The translations under genes and the position numbers were made by a program. Below are positions 45,533 to 54,305 of a stretch of 64,000 bases of DNA, piece by piece. The notes under the pieces were generated by a model. The model ran no database searches, was not told the origin of the DNA, and saw only the letters and a program-made list of their open reading frames with translations. Each line of letters starts with the position of its first letter. Within the stretch, counting starts at the first letter, position 1. The DNA is from Streptomyces sp. NBC_00569 (GTDB taxonomy: Bacteria; Actinomycetota; Actinomycetes; Streptomycetales; Streptomycetaceae): positions 8,921,001 through 8,985,000 of the forward strand of contig NZ_CP107783.1 in assembly GCF_036345255.1 (NCBI RefSeq), in the 5' to 3' direction.

Positions 45533-46723
45533 ATGCCCCAAGAGGCGACAGCGATGAGGCCCTGGCGATTCGTGGTCTGGTTCGGCGTGGTCAGCCTCCT
45601 CGCCGACTTCGTCTACGAGGGCGCCCGCTCGGTGACCGGCCCGCTCCTCGCCTCGCTCGGCGCGTCCGCGGCCGTCGTCGGCGCGGTGACGGGAGCGGGT
45701 GAGGCGGCGGCGCTCCTGCTGCGCCTCGGCTCGGGGCCGCTGGCCGACCGCAGCGGCCGGTTCTGGGGGTGGGCGATCGCCGGTTACGCGCTGACCGTCG
45801 CCAGCGTCCCGATGCTCGGCCTGACCGGAGTGCTGTGGGCGGCGTGCGCGCTCGTCATCGCCGAACGGGTCGGCAAGGCGGTGCGCTCACCCGCCAAGGA
45901 CACGCTGCTCTCGCACGCGGCGGCGGCCACCGGGCTCGGCAAGGGGTTCGCGGTGCACGAGGCGCTGGACCAGGTGGGCGCGTTGCTCGGCCCGCTGACG
46001 GTGGCGGGGATGCTGGCTGTGACGGGCGACGACTACGGGCCCGCGCTCGCGGTCCTCGCGGTGCCCGGCGTCGCCGTACTCGCCCTGCTCGTACGGCTGC
46101 GGCGCCAGGTCCCCGATCCGGCGGCCTACGAACGCGCGGTCGCACCCAGCCGCGAGCAGCCGCGACCCGGCGCCCGGCTGCCGCGCGACTTCTGGGTGTA
46201 CGCGTCCTTCACCGCCGCGACGATGACGGGCTTCGCGACGTTCGGTGTGCTCTCCTTCCACCTCGTCGCGCGCGGGCTCGTCCCGACCGCCGCCGTTCCC
46301 CTGCTCTACGCGGCCGCCATGGCCGTCGACGCGCTGGCCGCGCTGGCGACCGGGTGGGTGTACGACCGGGTCGGGCCGCGGGTGCTGCTCGTCCTGCCGG
46401 CCCTCTCGGCGGCCGTGCCCGCGCTCGCGTTCACCGACTCCCTCGCGCCGGTCGTGTTCGGTGCCCTGGTGTGGGGTGCGGCGACCGGTGTGCAGGAGTC
46501 CACCCTGCGCGCCGTCGTGGCCGATCTCGTCGCGCCGGGCCGCAGGGCGACGGCCTACGGTGTCTTCGCCGCGGTCGTGGGTGTGGCCGCGTTCGCCGGA
46601 GGCGCACTGACCGGGGTGCTCTACGACACCTCGATCCCTTTGCTGATCGTCGTGGTGGCCGCGATCCAGGCCGCGGCCGTACTCCTGCTGGCCGTCACCG
46701 GACTCAGGGCCCGCCACAAGTGA
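45533..46723 (+). CDS. MFS transporter
   Basis: A 396-residue, 12-TM carrier. TM1 is FVVWFGVVSLLADFVYEGAR followed by SVTGPLLASLGASAAVVGAV, and the motif-A loop reads GPLADRSGRFWGWAI. The loop EAERVGKAVRSPAKDTLLSHA is typical of the sugar-phosphate/nitrate-like and YfcJ-type branch with AxRSPAKDTLL. GGAGGAAG precedes the ATG; a second ATG is 18 bp downstream. Divergent from the serine hydrolase gene. Substrate unknown. Confidence 0.87.
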   Translation: MPQEATAMRPWRFVVWFGVVSLLADFVYEGARSVTGPLLASLGASAAVVGAVTGAGEAAALLLRLGSGPLADRSGRFWGWAIAGYALTVASVPMLGLTGVLWAACALVIAERVGKAVRSPAKDTLLSHAAAATGLGKGFAVHEALDQVGALLGPLTVAGMLAVTGDDYGPALAVLAVPGVAVLALLVRLRRQVPDPAAYERAVAPSREQPRPGARLPRDFWVYASFTAATMTGFATFGVLSFHLVARGLVPTAAVPLLYAAAMAVDALAALATGWVYDRVGPRVLLVLPALSAAVPALAFTDSLAPVVFGALVWGAATGVQESTLRAVVADLVAPGRRATAYGVFAAVVGVAAFAGGALTGVLYDTSIPLLIVVVAAIQAAAVLLLAVTGLRARHK

Positions 46724-46860
46724 CAGCGCCGCCAACACGGGCATGATGTCCGTCAGTTGGGCCCGGGTGCCGGTCGTGGACCCTTGATCCGCGACGCGCG
46801 AGGTCCCGATTCGGCCGCACGTCTCGGCGGGCGGAGGGAGTTGCGCATAGGCTTCGCGCC

Positions 46861-47649
46861 ATGCTGCGCCTCGTCGATGTCTGTTCGGGCCTTCCTGTCG
46901 CTCCGGTGATGCACCGGAGCGTGGTGCGCATCGGTGTGCCCGTGGCCCTTCCCGAGGGCGGCGAGGCGCTCTCCGACGTGCGGGCGATGCTCGTCGCCGA
47001 CGTCCTGACCCGCGTACTGGAACTGTCGGGAACCATCGCGTACACGGGGCTGATCTGCCCGGACGGGGCCGACGAGCGACGCGCGGCGCTCCAGGTGAGG
47101 GCCGCCGAACTCGGCATGCACCCGGCCGCCGCCCACGGCGACGAGCGGGGCGTGGAGGGTGAGCTGGGCGGGCCGTTCGCCGTCCGTCTGAGCCGGAGCG
47201 AGGAAGCACCGGACGAGGCGGACGGGGACGTCATCCGGCTCGCTGTCGCCGACGCCCACGCCACCGACGGTGTCGCGGAAAGGGCCGACGACCCCCTGGC
47301 CCTGCGCCTCGCCCTGCTGACCGAGCCGCGCACCGAGCCGCTGCGCCTCGCACCCGCGTCGGTGTCCGTCGCCCATCACACGCTCCTGCGCTGGCGCCAC
47401 GCGGTGGCCACCTGGGCAGACAGCCCTTCGCGGCCCATGCCGGGACCTGCCCGCGACAGCATTCGTGACTGTCTGGAGGACGACCTCGACCTGCCCGGGG
47501 TGCTGCGCACGCTGCACCGCCTGGAGCACTCGGGGGACGCCCCGGCCGGAGCGCTCTTCGAGACTTTCGCGTACGTGGACCGGGTACTCGGCCTGGACCT
47601 CGTACGCGACGTCGGCAGGGGACCCGCGCCGCCGCGGCCGCTGACGTAG
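46861..47649 (+). CDS. CysRS-like hypothetical protein without catalytic motifs
   Basis: A 262-residue protein. The N-terminus (LPEGGEALSDVRAMLVADVL, then TRVLELSG) and the C-terminal helical part (SIRDCLEDDLDLPGVLRTLHRLEHS, then FETFAYVDRVLGLDLVRDVGR) recall the ends of cysteinyl-tRNA synthetase or MshC, whose DALR domain holds a DDLDTPxAL segment. The HIGH and KMSKS motifs are absent and the protein is half the usual length. Function unknown; it may be a paralogue that lost catalysis. Confidence 0.55.
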   Translation: MLRLVDVCSGLPVAPVMHRSVVRIGVPVALPEGGEALSDVRAMLVADVLTRVLELSGTIAYTGLICPDGADERRAALQVRAAELGMHPAAAHGDERGVEGELGGPFAVRLSRSEEAPDEADGDVIRLAVADAHATDGVAERADDPLALRLALLTEPRTEPLRLAPASVSVAHHTLLRWRHAVATWADSPSRPMPGPARDSIRDCLEDDLDLPGVLRTLHRLEHSGDAPAGALFETFAYVDRVLGLDLVRDVGRGPAPPRPLT

Positions 47650-47672
47650 CCGGCCGCCGGCGTCGTGGCTCC

Positions 47673-48149
47673 TCACATGTTCTCGGCGCCCGCCCTGATC
47701 GCCTCGCGGATGCGGGTGTACGTGCCGCAGCGGCAGATGTTGCGGATCTCGTCGAGGTCCGCGTCGGTGATGTCGCGGCCTTCCTCGGCGGCGCGCCGGA
47801 CCTTGGCGACCGCCGTCATGATCTGGCCCGGCTGGCAGTACCCGCACTGCGCCACGTCGAGGTCGAGCCAGGCCTCCTGCATCGGGTGGAGGTCCTTGCC
47901 CACGGTGGCGGGCAGACCCTCGATGGTGGTGACCTCGTCGTCGGGGGCGATCTTCGACACCGGCACCGAACACGGGTTGAACGCCTTGCCGTTGATGTGC
48001 GACGTACAGGCCTGGCACACGCCGAGGCCGCAGCCGTACTTGGGTCCCGTGACGCCGAGCAGGTCGCGCAGGACCCACAGCAGCCGGACATCGTCCTCGG
48101 CCTCGACCGTGATCTGCTCGCCGTTGAGCTTGAAGGTGTGACTGGGCAT
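47673..48149 (-). CDS. Molybdenum hydroxylase (2Fe-2S) subunit, IorA/CoxS-like
   Basis: A 158-residue two-cluster ferredoxin subunit. The plant-type cluster uses C40, C45, C48 and C60 (KYGCGLGVCQAC and FNPC); the second cluster uses C102, C105, C139 and C141 (QCGYCQPGQ and CRCGTYTRI). It passes electrons from the Mo-cofactor subunit encoded 11 bp upstream on the same strand. No FAD subunit is present, so this is the two-subunit IorAB-like type that donates to a membrane or soluble acceptor. Confidence 0.93.
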   Translation of the reverse strand: MPSHTFKLNGEQITVEAEDDVRLLWVLRDLLGVTGPKYGCGLGVCQACTSHINGKAFNPCSVPVSKIAPDDEVTTIEGLPATVGKDLHPMQEAWLDLDVAQCGYCQPGQIMTAVAKVRRAAEEGRDITDADLDEIRNICRCGTYTRIREAIRAGAENM

Positions 48150-48160
48150 GGAGGGGCTCC

Positions 48161-50527
48161 TCAGAAGGCGCGGTCGAGACCGTCGGTGGGGGACTGGGGT
48201 GTGGACGGTTCGAGCGGCAGCGGGTCGAAGGAGAGGGTGGCGTGGTTGATCGGGAAGCTCGTCGGCAGCGTGCCCGTGGCGCGGGCGTAGGCGCAGGCGA
48301 TGGAGGCGAACGCGGGCGCGACCCCCAGCTCACCTGCCCCTGACGGCTTGTCACCGGTGGACGGCATGACGATGACGCGCAGGTCGGGAGGGGTGTTCCA
48401 CTGCCGGGTGTAGAAGTAGTGGTCCCAGCTGCCCTCCAGCGGGATGCCGTCCTTGATGTGCAGGCTGGACGTGAGGGCCATGGCGAGCGCGTCGTTCATC
48501 CCGCCCATCATCTGGGCTTCCAGCCCACGGGGGTTGATGGCGAACCCGGCGTCGACGACCATGAGGGCGCGGGTCACGCGCGGGCCGGTGACACCGTCCC
48601 TGACCTTGCGGTTCACCGTCTCGGGCCGGCAGTCGATCTCGACGAGCGAGGCGACCGCGCCGCGGTACTCCGTGTGCAGGGCGATCCCCTGTGCGACACC
48701 GGCGGGCAGCGACCTGCCCCACTCCCCGGCCTCGGCCGCCTTGTCCAGGACGGCGCGCAGGCGCTCCTCCTTGAGGAACTCGCGACGGAAGGCGACGGGG
48801 TCCTTGCCCATCTTCGCGGCCAGTTGGTCGACGACGAGCTCGCGCGCACACGCCACATTGGGCGAGTAGATGTTGCGCATGCTGCCGGTGTTGAACTTCA
48901 GCGGCACCTCGTTGAGGAGCTGCGTGGTGACACCGAAGTTGTACGGCGTGGACTGGGTCAGCTGGAAGATGGTCTCGGCGAACGTGAGGTTGCCGGCCAC
49001 GGGCAGCTTCGCCGCCGTCGACGTGATCATCTCTCCGAGCCCGTGCCCGAAGTCGGTCTGCGAACTGGTGTGGCGGTGCTCGTAGCTGACGACGTTGCCG
49101 AGCGCGTAGGTGGCGCGCACCCGTGAGACGCACATCGGATGGGTCCTGCCCTGCCGGAAGTTGTCGGTCCGCGACCACGACAGCTTGACCGGCTTGCCCA
49201 TCTTCTGCGAGATCTCCGCGGCCTCGGCGGCCACGTCGTGGAAGAGATGCCGCCCGAACGAGCCGCCGCCCTCCACCACATGCACCGTGACGGCCGTCTG
49301 CGGCAGCCCGAGCCGGTCGGCGATGTCGCGCTGCGCCACGATGGGCACCTTGAGGCTCGCCCAGATCTCGGCGCGGTCGGAGCGCACGTCGGCTATCGCG
49401 TTGTCCGGTTCCAGGGGGCTGTTGCTGGCGAACGCGAAGGTGAACTCGGCGTCGATCTTCTTCGTGAGGAGCGGCGGCACGACCATGGGCAGCGCCGCGG
49501 CTCTGAGCTTGGCGAGGACGGTGTCGTCCGACTCCTTGTCCACGGTGCCGGGGCCCCAGGTCACTTCGAGCGCGCGCGTTGCGTCGATGCACTGGCCGAA
49601 CGTCTCACCGCGTACCGCGACACCGTGCTTGACGGTGACGACGTCGGTGATGCCCGGCATGTTCCTGACGGCGTCGGCGTTCGCGACGGAGACCACCGTG
49701 CCGTTGACCGTGGGCGGCCTGCGCACCATCGTCGGCTTGGCGTCGGGCACGTGAAGGTCCATGCCGAACTTCTTGCGGCCGGTCACGATGTCCGTTGCGT
49801 CGATACGGTTCTGAGGTGTGCCCAGGATCCTGAAGTCGGACGTGGACTTGAGGTGGGCGGAGGCGGTGACGGTCCGCGCGCTGGCGGCGGCCTCGGCGAG
49901 CGAGCCGTACGTCGCGCTCTTCGCGGCGCCGTGCGTGATCACCCCTTCCCGCGTGGTCAGTTCGGACTCCGGTACGCCCCACTGCTGCGCGGCCGTGGCG
50001 ACGAGCCGCCGGCGGGCGACGGCCGCCGCGGAGCGGACCGGGAGGTAGATGCTGCGCATCGAGTTGGAGCCGCCGGTCAGCTGGTTCATCAGGAGTTCCG
50101 GGCGCGCGTCGGCCAGGGACACCCGTACCTTCGTTAGGGGGAGATCCATCTCCTCGGCGATCATCATGGCGACCGCCGTGGTCATGCCCTGGCCCACCTC
50201 GGCGCGCGGGACCGCGAACGACGCCGTCCCGTCCGAGTGCACCTGGACGGAGATGAGACCGGACGTGGGCGCCGCCGCCAGGGTCTGCATGTCACCGAGG
50301 TCGAAGAGTTCCTCCGGCTGCGGCAGCGAAGGCACCGCGGCCTCGGCGGACTCGCCGCCCACGGCGTCCAGGCCGAGGCGCGCGCCGACGGCCAGTGTGG
50401 GAGCGGCGAGCAGGTACGCGAGGACCCTGCGCCGTCCGGGACCGCCGGGGCCATCGGGACGTTCAGGTTGTGCGGCTTGTGCGGCCTCTTCTGCGGGCTC
50501 GCGTGGCGAACGGCTCTGTTCTGCCAT
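48161..50527 (-). CDS. Molybdopterin-binding subunit of xanthine dehydrogenase family (IorB-like)
   Basis: A 788-residue hydroxylase subunit. The N-terminus has a basic run then GRRRVLAYLLAAPTLAVGAR, a Tat-like signal, suggesting export. Cofactor-binding blocks are GQGMTTAVAMMIAEEMDLPL, GGSFGRHLFHDVAAEAAEIS and the catalytic Glu in GAGELGVAPAFASIACAYA. AldH-type enzymes oxidise aldehydes or N-heterocycles at a Mo=O/S centre. GGGAGGC precedes the ATG; a perfect dyad GTTGATCAAC lies upstream (50555-50564). Likely partner of the adjacent small subunit; substrate unknown, possibly an aldehyde. Confidence 0.92.
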   Translation of the reverse strand: MAEQSRSPREPAEEAAQAAQPERPDGPGGPGRRRVLAYLLAAPTLAVGARLGLDAVGGESAEAAVPSLPQPEELFDLGDMQTLAAAPTSGLISVQVHSDGTASFAVPRAEVGQGMTTAVAMMIAEEMDLPLTKVRVSLADARPELLMNQLTGGSNSMRSIYLPVRSAAAVARRRLVATAAQQWGVPESELTTREGVITHGAAKSATYGSLAEAAASARTVTASAHLKSTSDFRILGTPQNRIDATDIVTGRKKFGMDLHVPDAKPTMVRRPPTVNGTVVSVANADAVRNMPGITDVVTVKHGVAVRGETFGQCIDATRALEVTWGPGTVDKESDDTVLAKLRAAALPMVVPPLLTKKIDAEFTFAFASNSPLEPDNAIADVRSDRAEIWASLKVPIVAQRDIADRLGLPQTAVTVHVVEGGGSFGRHLFHDVAAEAAEISQKMGKPVKLSWSRTDNFRQGRTHPMCVSRVRATYALGNVVSYEHRHTSSQTDFGHGLGEMITSTAAKLPVAGNLTFAETIFQLTQSTPYNFGVTTQLLNEVPLKFNTGSMRNIYSPNVACARELVVDQLAAKMGKDPVAFRREFLKEERLRAVLDKAAEAGEWGRSLPAGVAQGIALHTEYRGAVASLVEIDCRPETVNRKVRDGVTGPRVTRALMVVDAGFAINPRGLEAQMMGGMNDALAMALTSSLHIKDGIPLEGSWDHYFYTRQWNTPPDLRVIVMPSTGDKPSGAGELGVAPAFASIACAYARATGTLPTSFPINHATLSFDPLPLEPSTPQSPTDGLDRAF

Positions 50528-50716
50528 GGGGGTGCCTCCCGGCGCACGGATTGAGTTGATCAACCGGGGAGCCTAGGGCGCGGGAGGCGGGCGGGGCACA
50601 CGGTGCGGGCAAACTCCACATGACTGCCACACACTCGCGTATGCGAGGCAGTTGAGACTCACGGCTCGCGGCTGCGAGAGGGGCGGGCCGCCTGGCTCCG
50701 CCCCGCCCGGCCGGAC

Positions 50717-52030
50717 TCAGCCCAGCGGTACGTCGAGCCGGGCCTTGCGGTGGCTGAACGTCGCGATGGAGTGCGGGCCGTGGTAGTTGCCGAGGCCGCT
50801 CTCGCCGACTCCGCCGAACGGCAGCTCGGGGACGCGGAGATGGGCCATCGGCAGCCCGAACCCGATGCCGCCGGAGGACGTCTCGTCGGCGAGGCGGCGC
50901 CGGGTGTTCTCGCTCTCGGTGAAACCGTAGAGGGCGAGCGGCTTGTCGCGGTCGTTGATGAACTCGATGGCCTCGTCGAGCCCGGCGACCTCGACGATGG
51001 GCAGGACGGGGCCGAAGATCTCCTCGCGCATGACCGGCTCGTCGGGCTTCACACCGGTGAGGACGGTCGGCGCGATGTAGGTGTCGTCGCGGTCGGTCTG
51101 CCCGCCGAAGGCCGTCGTCCCGGAGTCGAGCAGTGCGGACACCCGGTCGAAGTGCCGCTCATTGACGATGCGGCCGTACGCGTCCGAAGTCTGCGGGTCG
51201 GTGCCGAACATCGCCTCGACCGCCTTGGCGAGTGCGTCGGCGAGCGCGGGGGCGGTCTCCGGGTCGGTCAGCACATAGTCCGGGGCGACACATGTCTGCC
51301 CGGCGTTACGGAACTTGGCGCCCGTGAGGCGCTCCGCGACACGGTTCAGATCGACGTCGCGGTCCACGAACACCGGTGACTTGCCGCCCAGTTCGAGGGT
51401 GACCGGAGTGAGGTGCTCGGCGGCGGCCCGCATGACGACGCGGCCGACCGTGCCGTTGCCGGTGTAGAAGATGTGGTCCCAGCGCTGGGCGAGCAGCTCG
51501 GTGGTCTCCGGGACGCCGCCCTCGACGACGGCGGCGGCCTCCTTGTCGAGGTACTCGGGCACCAGCCGGGCGATCAGCGCGGACGTCGCCGGGGTGACCT
51601 CGCTCGGCTTGAGGACGACGGTGTTGCCGGCCGCGAGGGCGCCCACGAGCGGCACGAGCAGCAACTGCACCGGGTAGTTCCAGGGCGCGATGATGAGGAC
51701 GGTGCCGAGCGGGTCGTACTGCGTTCCTGCGGCCGAACCCTCGGGCAGGCCGGCGAGGGCCCCGGACGCCACCGGCCGGGGGCGAAGCCACTCGTCGAGA
51801 TGGTGCAGGGTGTGGTCGATCTCCCGTACGGGGAAGTCGATTTCGGTGGCGAAGGCGTCGGCGCGCGGCTTGCGCAGATCGGCGTACAGGGCGTCCGCGA
51901 TGTCACCGCGGTGCTCGGTGAACAGGGCGCGCAGCCGGGTGAGCTGCTCCTTGCGCCAGGCGAGCGGCTTGGTGCGGCCACTGGCGGAGGTGGCGTGGAG
52001 GCGGGCGACGAGGTCTTCGATGTCGGTCAC
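50717..52030 (-). CDS. Aldehyde dehydrogenase family protein
   Basis: A 437-residue NAD(P)-dependent dehydrogenase. Catalytic C247 lies in RNAGQTCVAP and general base E213 in LELGGKSPV; the coenzyme-binding IIAPWNYPVQLLLVPL and NTVVLKPSE are present. Short (437) as in class 3-like, fatty aldehyde-type enzymes with a C-terminal basic end. It is the first gene after the TetR remnant on this strand, so the broken TetR may once have controlled it. Confidence 0.92.
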   Translation of the reverse strand: MTDIEDLVARLHATSASGRTKPLAWRKEQLTRLRALFTEHRGDIADALYADLRKPRADAFATEIDFPVREIDHTLHHLDEWLRPRPVASGALAGLPEGSAAGTQYDPLGTVLIIAPWNYPVQLLLVPLVGALAAGNTVVLKPSEVTPATSALIARLVPEYLDKEAAAVVEGGVPETTELLAQRWDHIFYTGNGTVGRVVMRAAAEHLTPVTLELGGKSPVFVDRDVDLNRVAERLTGAKFRNAGQTCVAPDYVLTDPETAPALADALAKAVEAMFGTDPQTSDAYGRIVNERHFDRVSALLDSGTTAFGGQTDRDDTYIAPTVLTGVKPDEPVMREEIFGPVLPIVEVAGLDEAIEFINDRDKPLALYGFTESENTRRRLADETSSGGIGFGLPMAHLRVPELPFGGVGESGLGNYHGPHSIATFSHRKARLDVPLG

Positions 52031-52141
52031 GAGGGGTCTCCTGCGAGGGGGTGCCCGGCGGGTGTCGAGCGGGAGGTCGAGCGTGGGGCGGTGGGGGGGA
52101 AAGAGCGCGGCGGTGGCCTGCGGTCGGCACAGTGTGGCCGG

Positions 52142-52655
52142 TCAGGCGGGGTGCGTCGCCGATCCGGGCGGCGCGCCGCCGGGCGTTGTCACCCGCGGGG
52201 TGCACCCGGACAGGGGGCTGGTGAGGAGCCCTGCGAGCAGCGCGTCCGCGGCCGGGGTGAACAACTGCCGCGCGTCGGACACCGACTCCAGACCGACCAC
52301 CAGGGCGATGCAGATGTCCGCGGCCTCGGCGGGCGCCACGGAGGCAGGGGTGCCCGCCTCCGTGAACAGGCCGGTCAGCAGCCGGCGCAGATCTGCGGTG
52401 AACGTGTGGCAGATGTCGCCGAACAGCCGGGCCTTGGCGTCGAGCAGCTCGGCGGAGTGCGGAGAGTCCCCGGCCAGGCGGAGCACCAGGTCGAGTTTGG
52501 CGGCCAGGACACCTCGGACGCGCTCGGCCACGGGGGTGTCCTCGGCGGCGGCCGCCCGCCGCGCCCGCTCCAGCGCCTGCGTGTGCAGACGCTCCGCGAG
52601 CCGGCGGAAGGCGTCGTCCTTTCGTCCTTCTTTCCTTCTTGTTGCGTACGTACTG
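52142..52655 (-). pseudogene. TetR-family regulator, 3' part, cut off by IS
   Basis: Reads QYVRNK then, after a 19-nt shift, DDAFRRLAERLHTQALERAR and the helical ligand domain to a stop at 52142. Joined to the 5' part (54178-54303) with the IS and the 19 nt removed, it gives VYQYVRNKDDAF and a total of about 206 residues, a normal TetR length. The extra 19 nt (52619-52637) are a purine-rich run on the coding strand, which throws the frame off, so the gene is broken twice. Confidence 0.78.
52619..52637. repeat. 19-nt purine tract expansion in TetR remnant
   Basis: On the coding (minus) strand this reads AAGGAAAGAAGGACGAAAG, inserted between the AAC-AAG and GAC-GAC codons. It is built from AAGGA/GACG-like pieces of the neighbouring sequence, suggesting slippage. 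Nineteen bases shift the frame by one. Confidence 0.55.
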
Positions 52656-52665
52656 TTGAAGTGCT

Positions 52666-52693
52666 CTCCTTCCTTCGCAGGCTCAGGAAGGAG
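52666..52693 (-). ncRNA. Right-end hairpin, probable 3' end of omega RNA
   Basis: CTCCTTCCT (52666-52674) pairs perfectly with AGGAAGGAG (52685-52693) around a 10-nt loop, just after the tnpB stop. In this family the guide RNA (omega/reRNA) overlaps the end of tnpB and this hairpin, and its guide is the flanking DNA, here beginning CAGTACGTACGCAACAAG. Transcription is inferred, not seen. Confidence 0.5.
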
Positions 52694-52701
52694 GTTCCCA
52701 C

Positions 52702-54024
52702 CTACCTTGCGGTGGCGGGCTTGGCGCCACGGGTGCGCCTGACGACTGCCCTCCCGGCAGCCGGGATCGCCACGAGGCCGATCCGGTACAGGTGCAAGAT
52801 GTTCCGGGCCGCGTTCCAGTCGGCGTTGCCGGACCAGCCGCAGTCTGGGTTCTTGCACACGAACGTGGCCTGGCCTTCCCGGCTGCCGGGCGTGAGGAAG
52901 CCGCATGCGGAGCAGCGCAGGGAAGTGTTCGGGGCGGGGACCTTGACGAGGGTGCCGCCGTGGCGGGCGGCCTTGTACATCAGCATGGTCACGGTGCGGC
53001 CCCATGCCTCTTGACTGATGGAGCGGTTCAGGCCGGACTTCTGCGCGACGTTCTTCCCGGGTTCCTCGATGGTGCCCTTGGCCGACTTGACCATGTCCGT
53101 GATGGTGAGTGCTTCGACCACGACCGTGCCGTACTGCTGGGCGATACCGGTGGTGGTCTTGTGCTGCCAGTCAACAGCGCGGCGCGTGGCTTTTGCGCGG
53201 AGCTGCTTGATCTGGTCGTAGGTGTGGTTCAGCCGGTTGGAGCTGCGCTCCTTCGGCTTGCGGAAGGACTTGCGGTGCGCGGCCTGTTGTTCGAGGCGGA
53301 GCAGCTTGGCCTTTTCATCCGGGTTCAGCCACTTGTCCCGGTCGGCGGTGCCATCCGGGAGCCGGGCGGGTCGTCCGTGATCCTGATGGTTGCCATCGGA
53401 CAGGGCAAGGGGAAGATTGACCCCGGCGTCGATGCCGATCTGAGGGCCAGTGTGCGGCTCAGGCTTTGATTCCAGAGTCTGGACGCGGAAGGCGATATGC
53501 CATCCGAGTCCGTCTTTGACCAGCCGTGCCCCGGTGATCCGGTTCTCCCTGTTGGCGAGCTTGCCGACAGGGAGATCCTTGGTCCAGCGGAAGCGGACAC
53601 GTCCGACCTTGGGGATGTTGACCATGCCCCATCGGCGGTGCACCCGCTTGATCTGGAGATCGCGCCCCTGCGGGATGTCCACCGACATGGCCGTGCGCAG
53701 GCGGGCCTTGAAGTTCGGTGCGTCGGCGCGGCCTTCCCAGCAGTTCTTCCACGCCTGGACGTACGTTTTCAGCACTGCCTGCGCGGCCTGGGCGGGGAGC
53801 ACTCCAAGCCAGTCGATCTCCTTGCGGGCCTGGCGGATCGCCGCATCAGCCGCAGTCAGGGAACGCTTGTCCTTGGGGAGCATCGTCCACCAGTCGTGCA
53901 GGCAGTTCCACATGGTGCGGGCCGCGTGCGCCTGGTCGTCCATAAGCCGGGCCTTTGCAGGCGTCAGCGCCAGCCGGGCGCGGTGCCCGAACTGCCGCTT
54001 CTCCCAGGCAAGTTCGTTCATCAC
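52702..54024 (-). CDS. tnpB: TnpB RNA-guided nuclease of IS200/IS605 type
   Basis: A 440-residue OrfB/TnpB protein, the ancestor-type of Cas12. The RuvC catalytic residues look intact: D199 in IGIDAGVN, E304 in VVVEAL and D402 in GNADWNAA. The zinc finger has C371, C374 (CSACG) and C390, C395 (CKNPDCG). The N-terminal helical part starts FGHRARLALTPAKARLMDDQ. It uses a guide RNA from its own right end to cut the empty donor site and so keeps the element in place. Nuclease activity is predicted from motifs only. Confidence 0.92.
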   Translation of the reverse strand: MMNELAWEKRQFGHRARLALTPAKARLMDDQAHAARTMWNCLHDWWTMLPKDKRSLTAADAAIRQARKEIDWLGVLPAQAAQAVLKTYVQAWKNCWEGRADAPNFKARLRTAMSVDIPQGRDLQIKRVHRRWGMVNIPKVGRVRFRWTKDLPVGKLANRENRITGARLVKDGLGWHIAFRVQTLESKPEPHTGPQIGIDAGVNLPLALSDGNHQDHGRPARLPDGTADRDKWLNPDEKAKLLRLEQQAAHRKSFRKPKERSSNRLNHTYDQIKQLRAKATRRAVDWQHKTTTGIAQQYGTVVVEALTITDMVKSAKGTIEEPGKNVAQKSGLNRSISQEAWGRTVTMLMYKAARHGGTLVKVPAPNTSLRCSACGFLTPGSREGQATFVCKNPDCGWSGNADWNAARNILHLYRIGLVAIPAAGRAVVRRTRGAKPATAR

Positions 54025-54177
54025 GATTACTCTACTGCGGTTGGCTTATCTCACCACGATGAAGCCCTAATCCTGATATGCGCACCGGGTGCCACGTCGT
54101 TTACAACCTGCACGTCGGCAGTTCTGAGATGGCCTCCGCCCCCGCCCTGAAGGGCAGAGCACTGGCCAAGATCAGAG

Positions 54178-54303
54178 GTAGACCGCGGACCGGGACACGC
54201 CCATCGTGGATGCGATGTCGTCCATCGTGGTGCGCCGAACGCCGTACCTGGTCAGGCAGTCGTAGGCGGCGTCGAGGACCTCGTCGAGCCGGTCGGCGCC
54301 CAT
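54178..54303 (-). pseudogene. TetR-family regulator, 5' part
   Basis: Encodes MGADRLDEVLDAAYDCLTRY then the helix-turn-helix RRTTMDDIASTMGVSRSAVY and stops at once inside the IS (TAC-CTC-TGA). Its ATG is 2 bp after the DJ-1-like stop, so the two were an operon. The 3' half lies past the IS at 52142-52655. Without the ligand and dimer domain the fragment should not repress. Confidence 0.82.
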
Positions 54304-54305
54304 CG

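Larger units (their letters stand above)
52656..54177 (-). mobile_element. IS200/IS605-family element, tnpB only
   Basis: About 1,522 bp inserted into a TetR gene after CTAC (54178-54181, minus strand) and ending TCAA (52656-52659) on that strand, the ends expected from IS608-like Y1 transposition. No target duplication is seen. It carries tnpB but no tnpA, so it cannot move unless helped by a transposase elsewhere. The right end has a perfect hairpin; the left end has GCCCT-GA-AGGGC (54144-54155). Confidence 0.8.
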
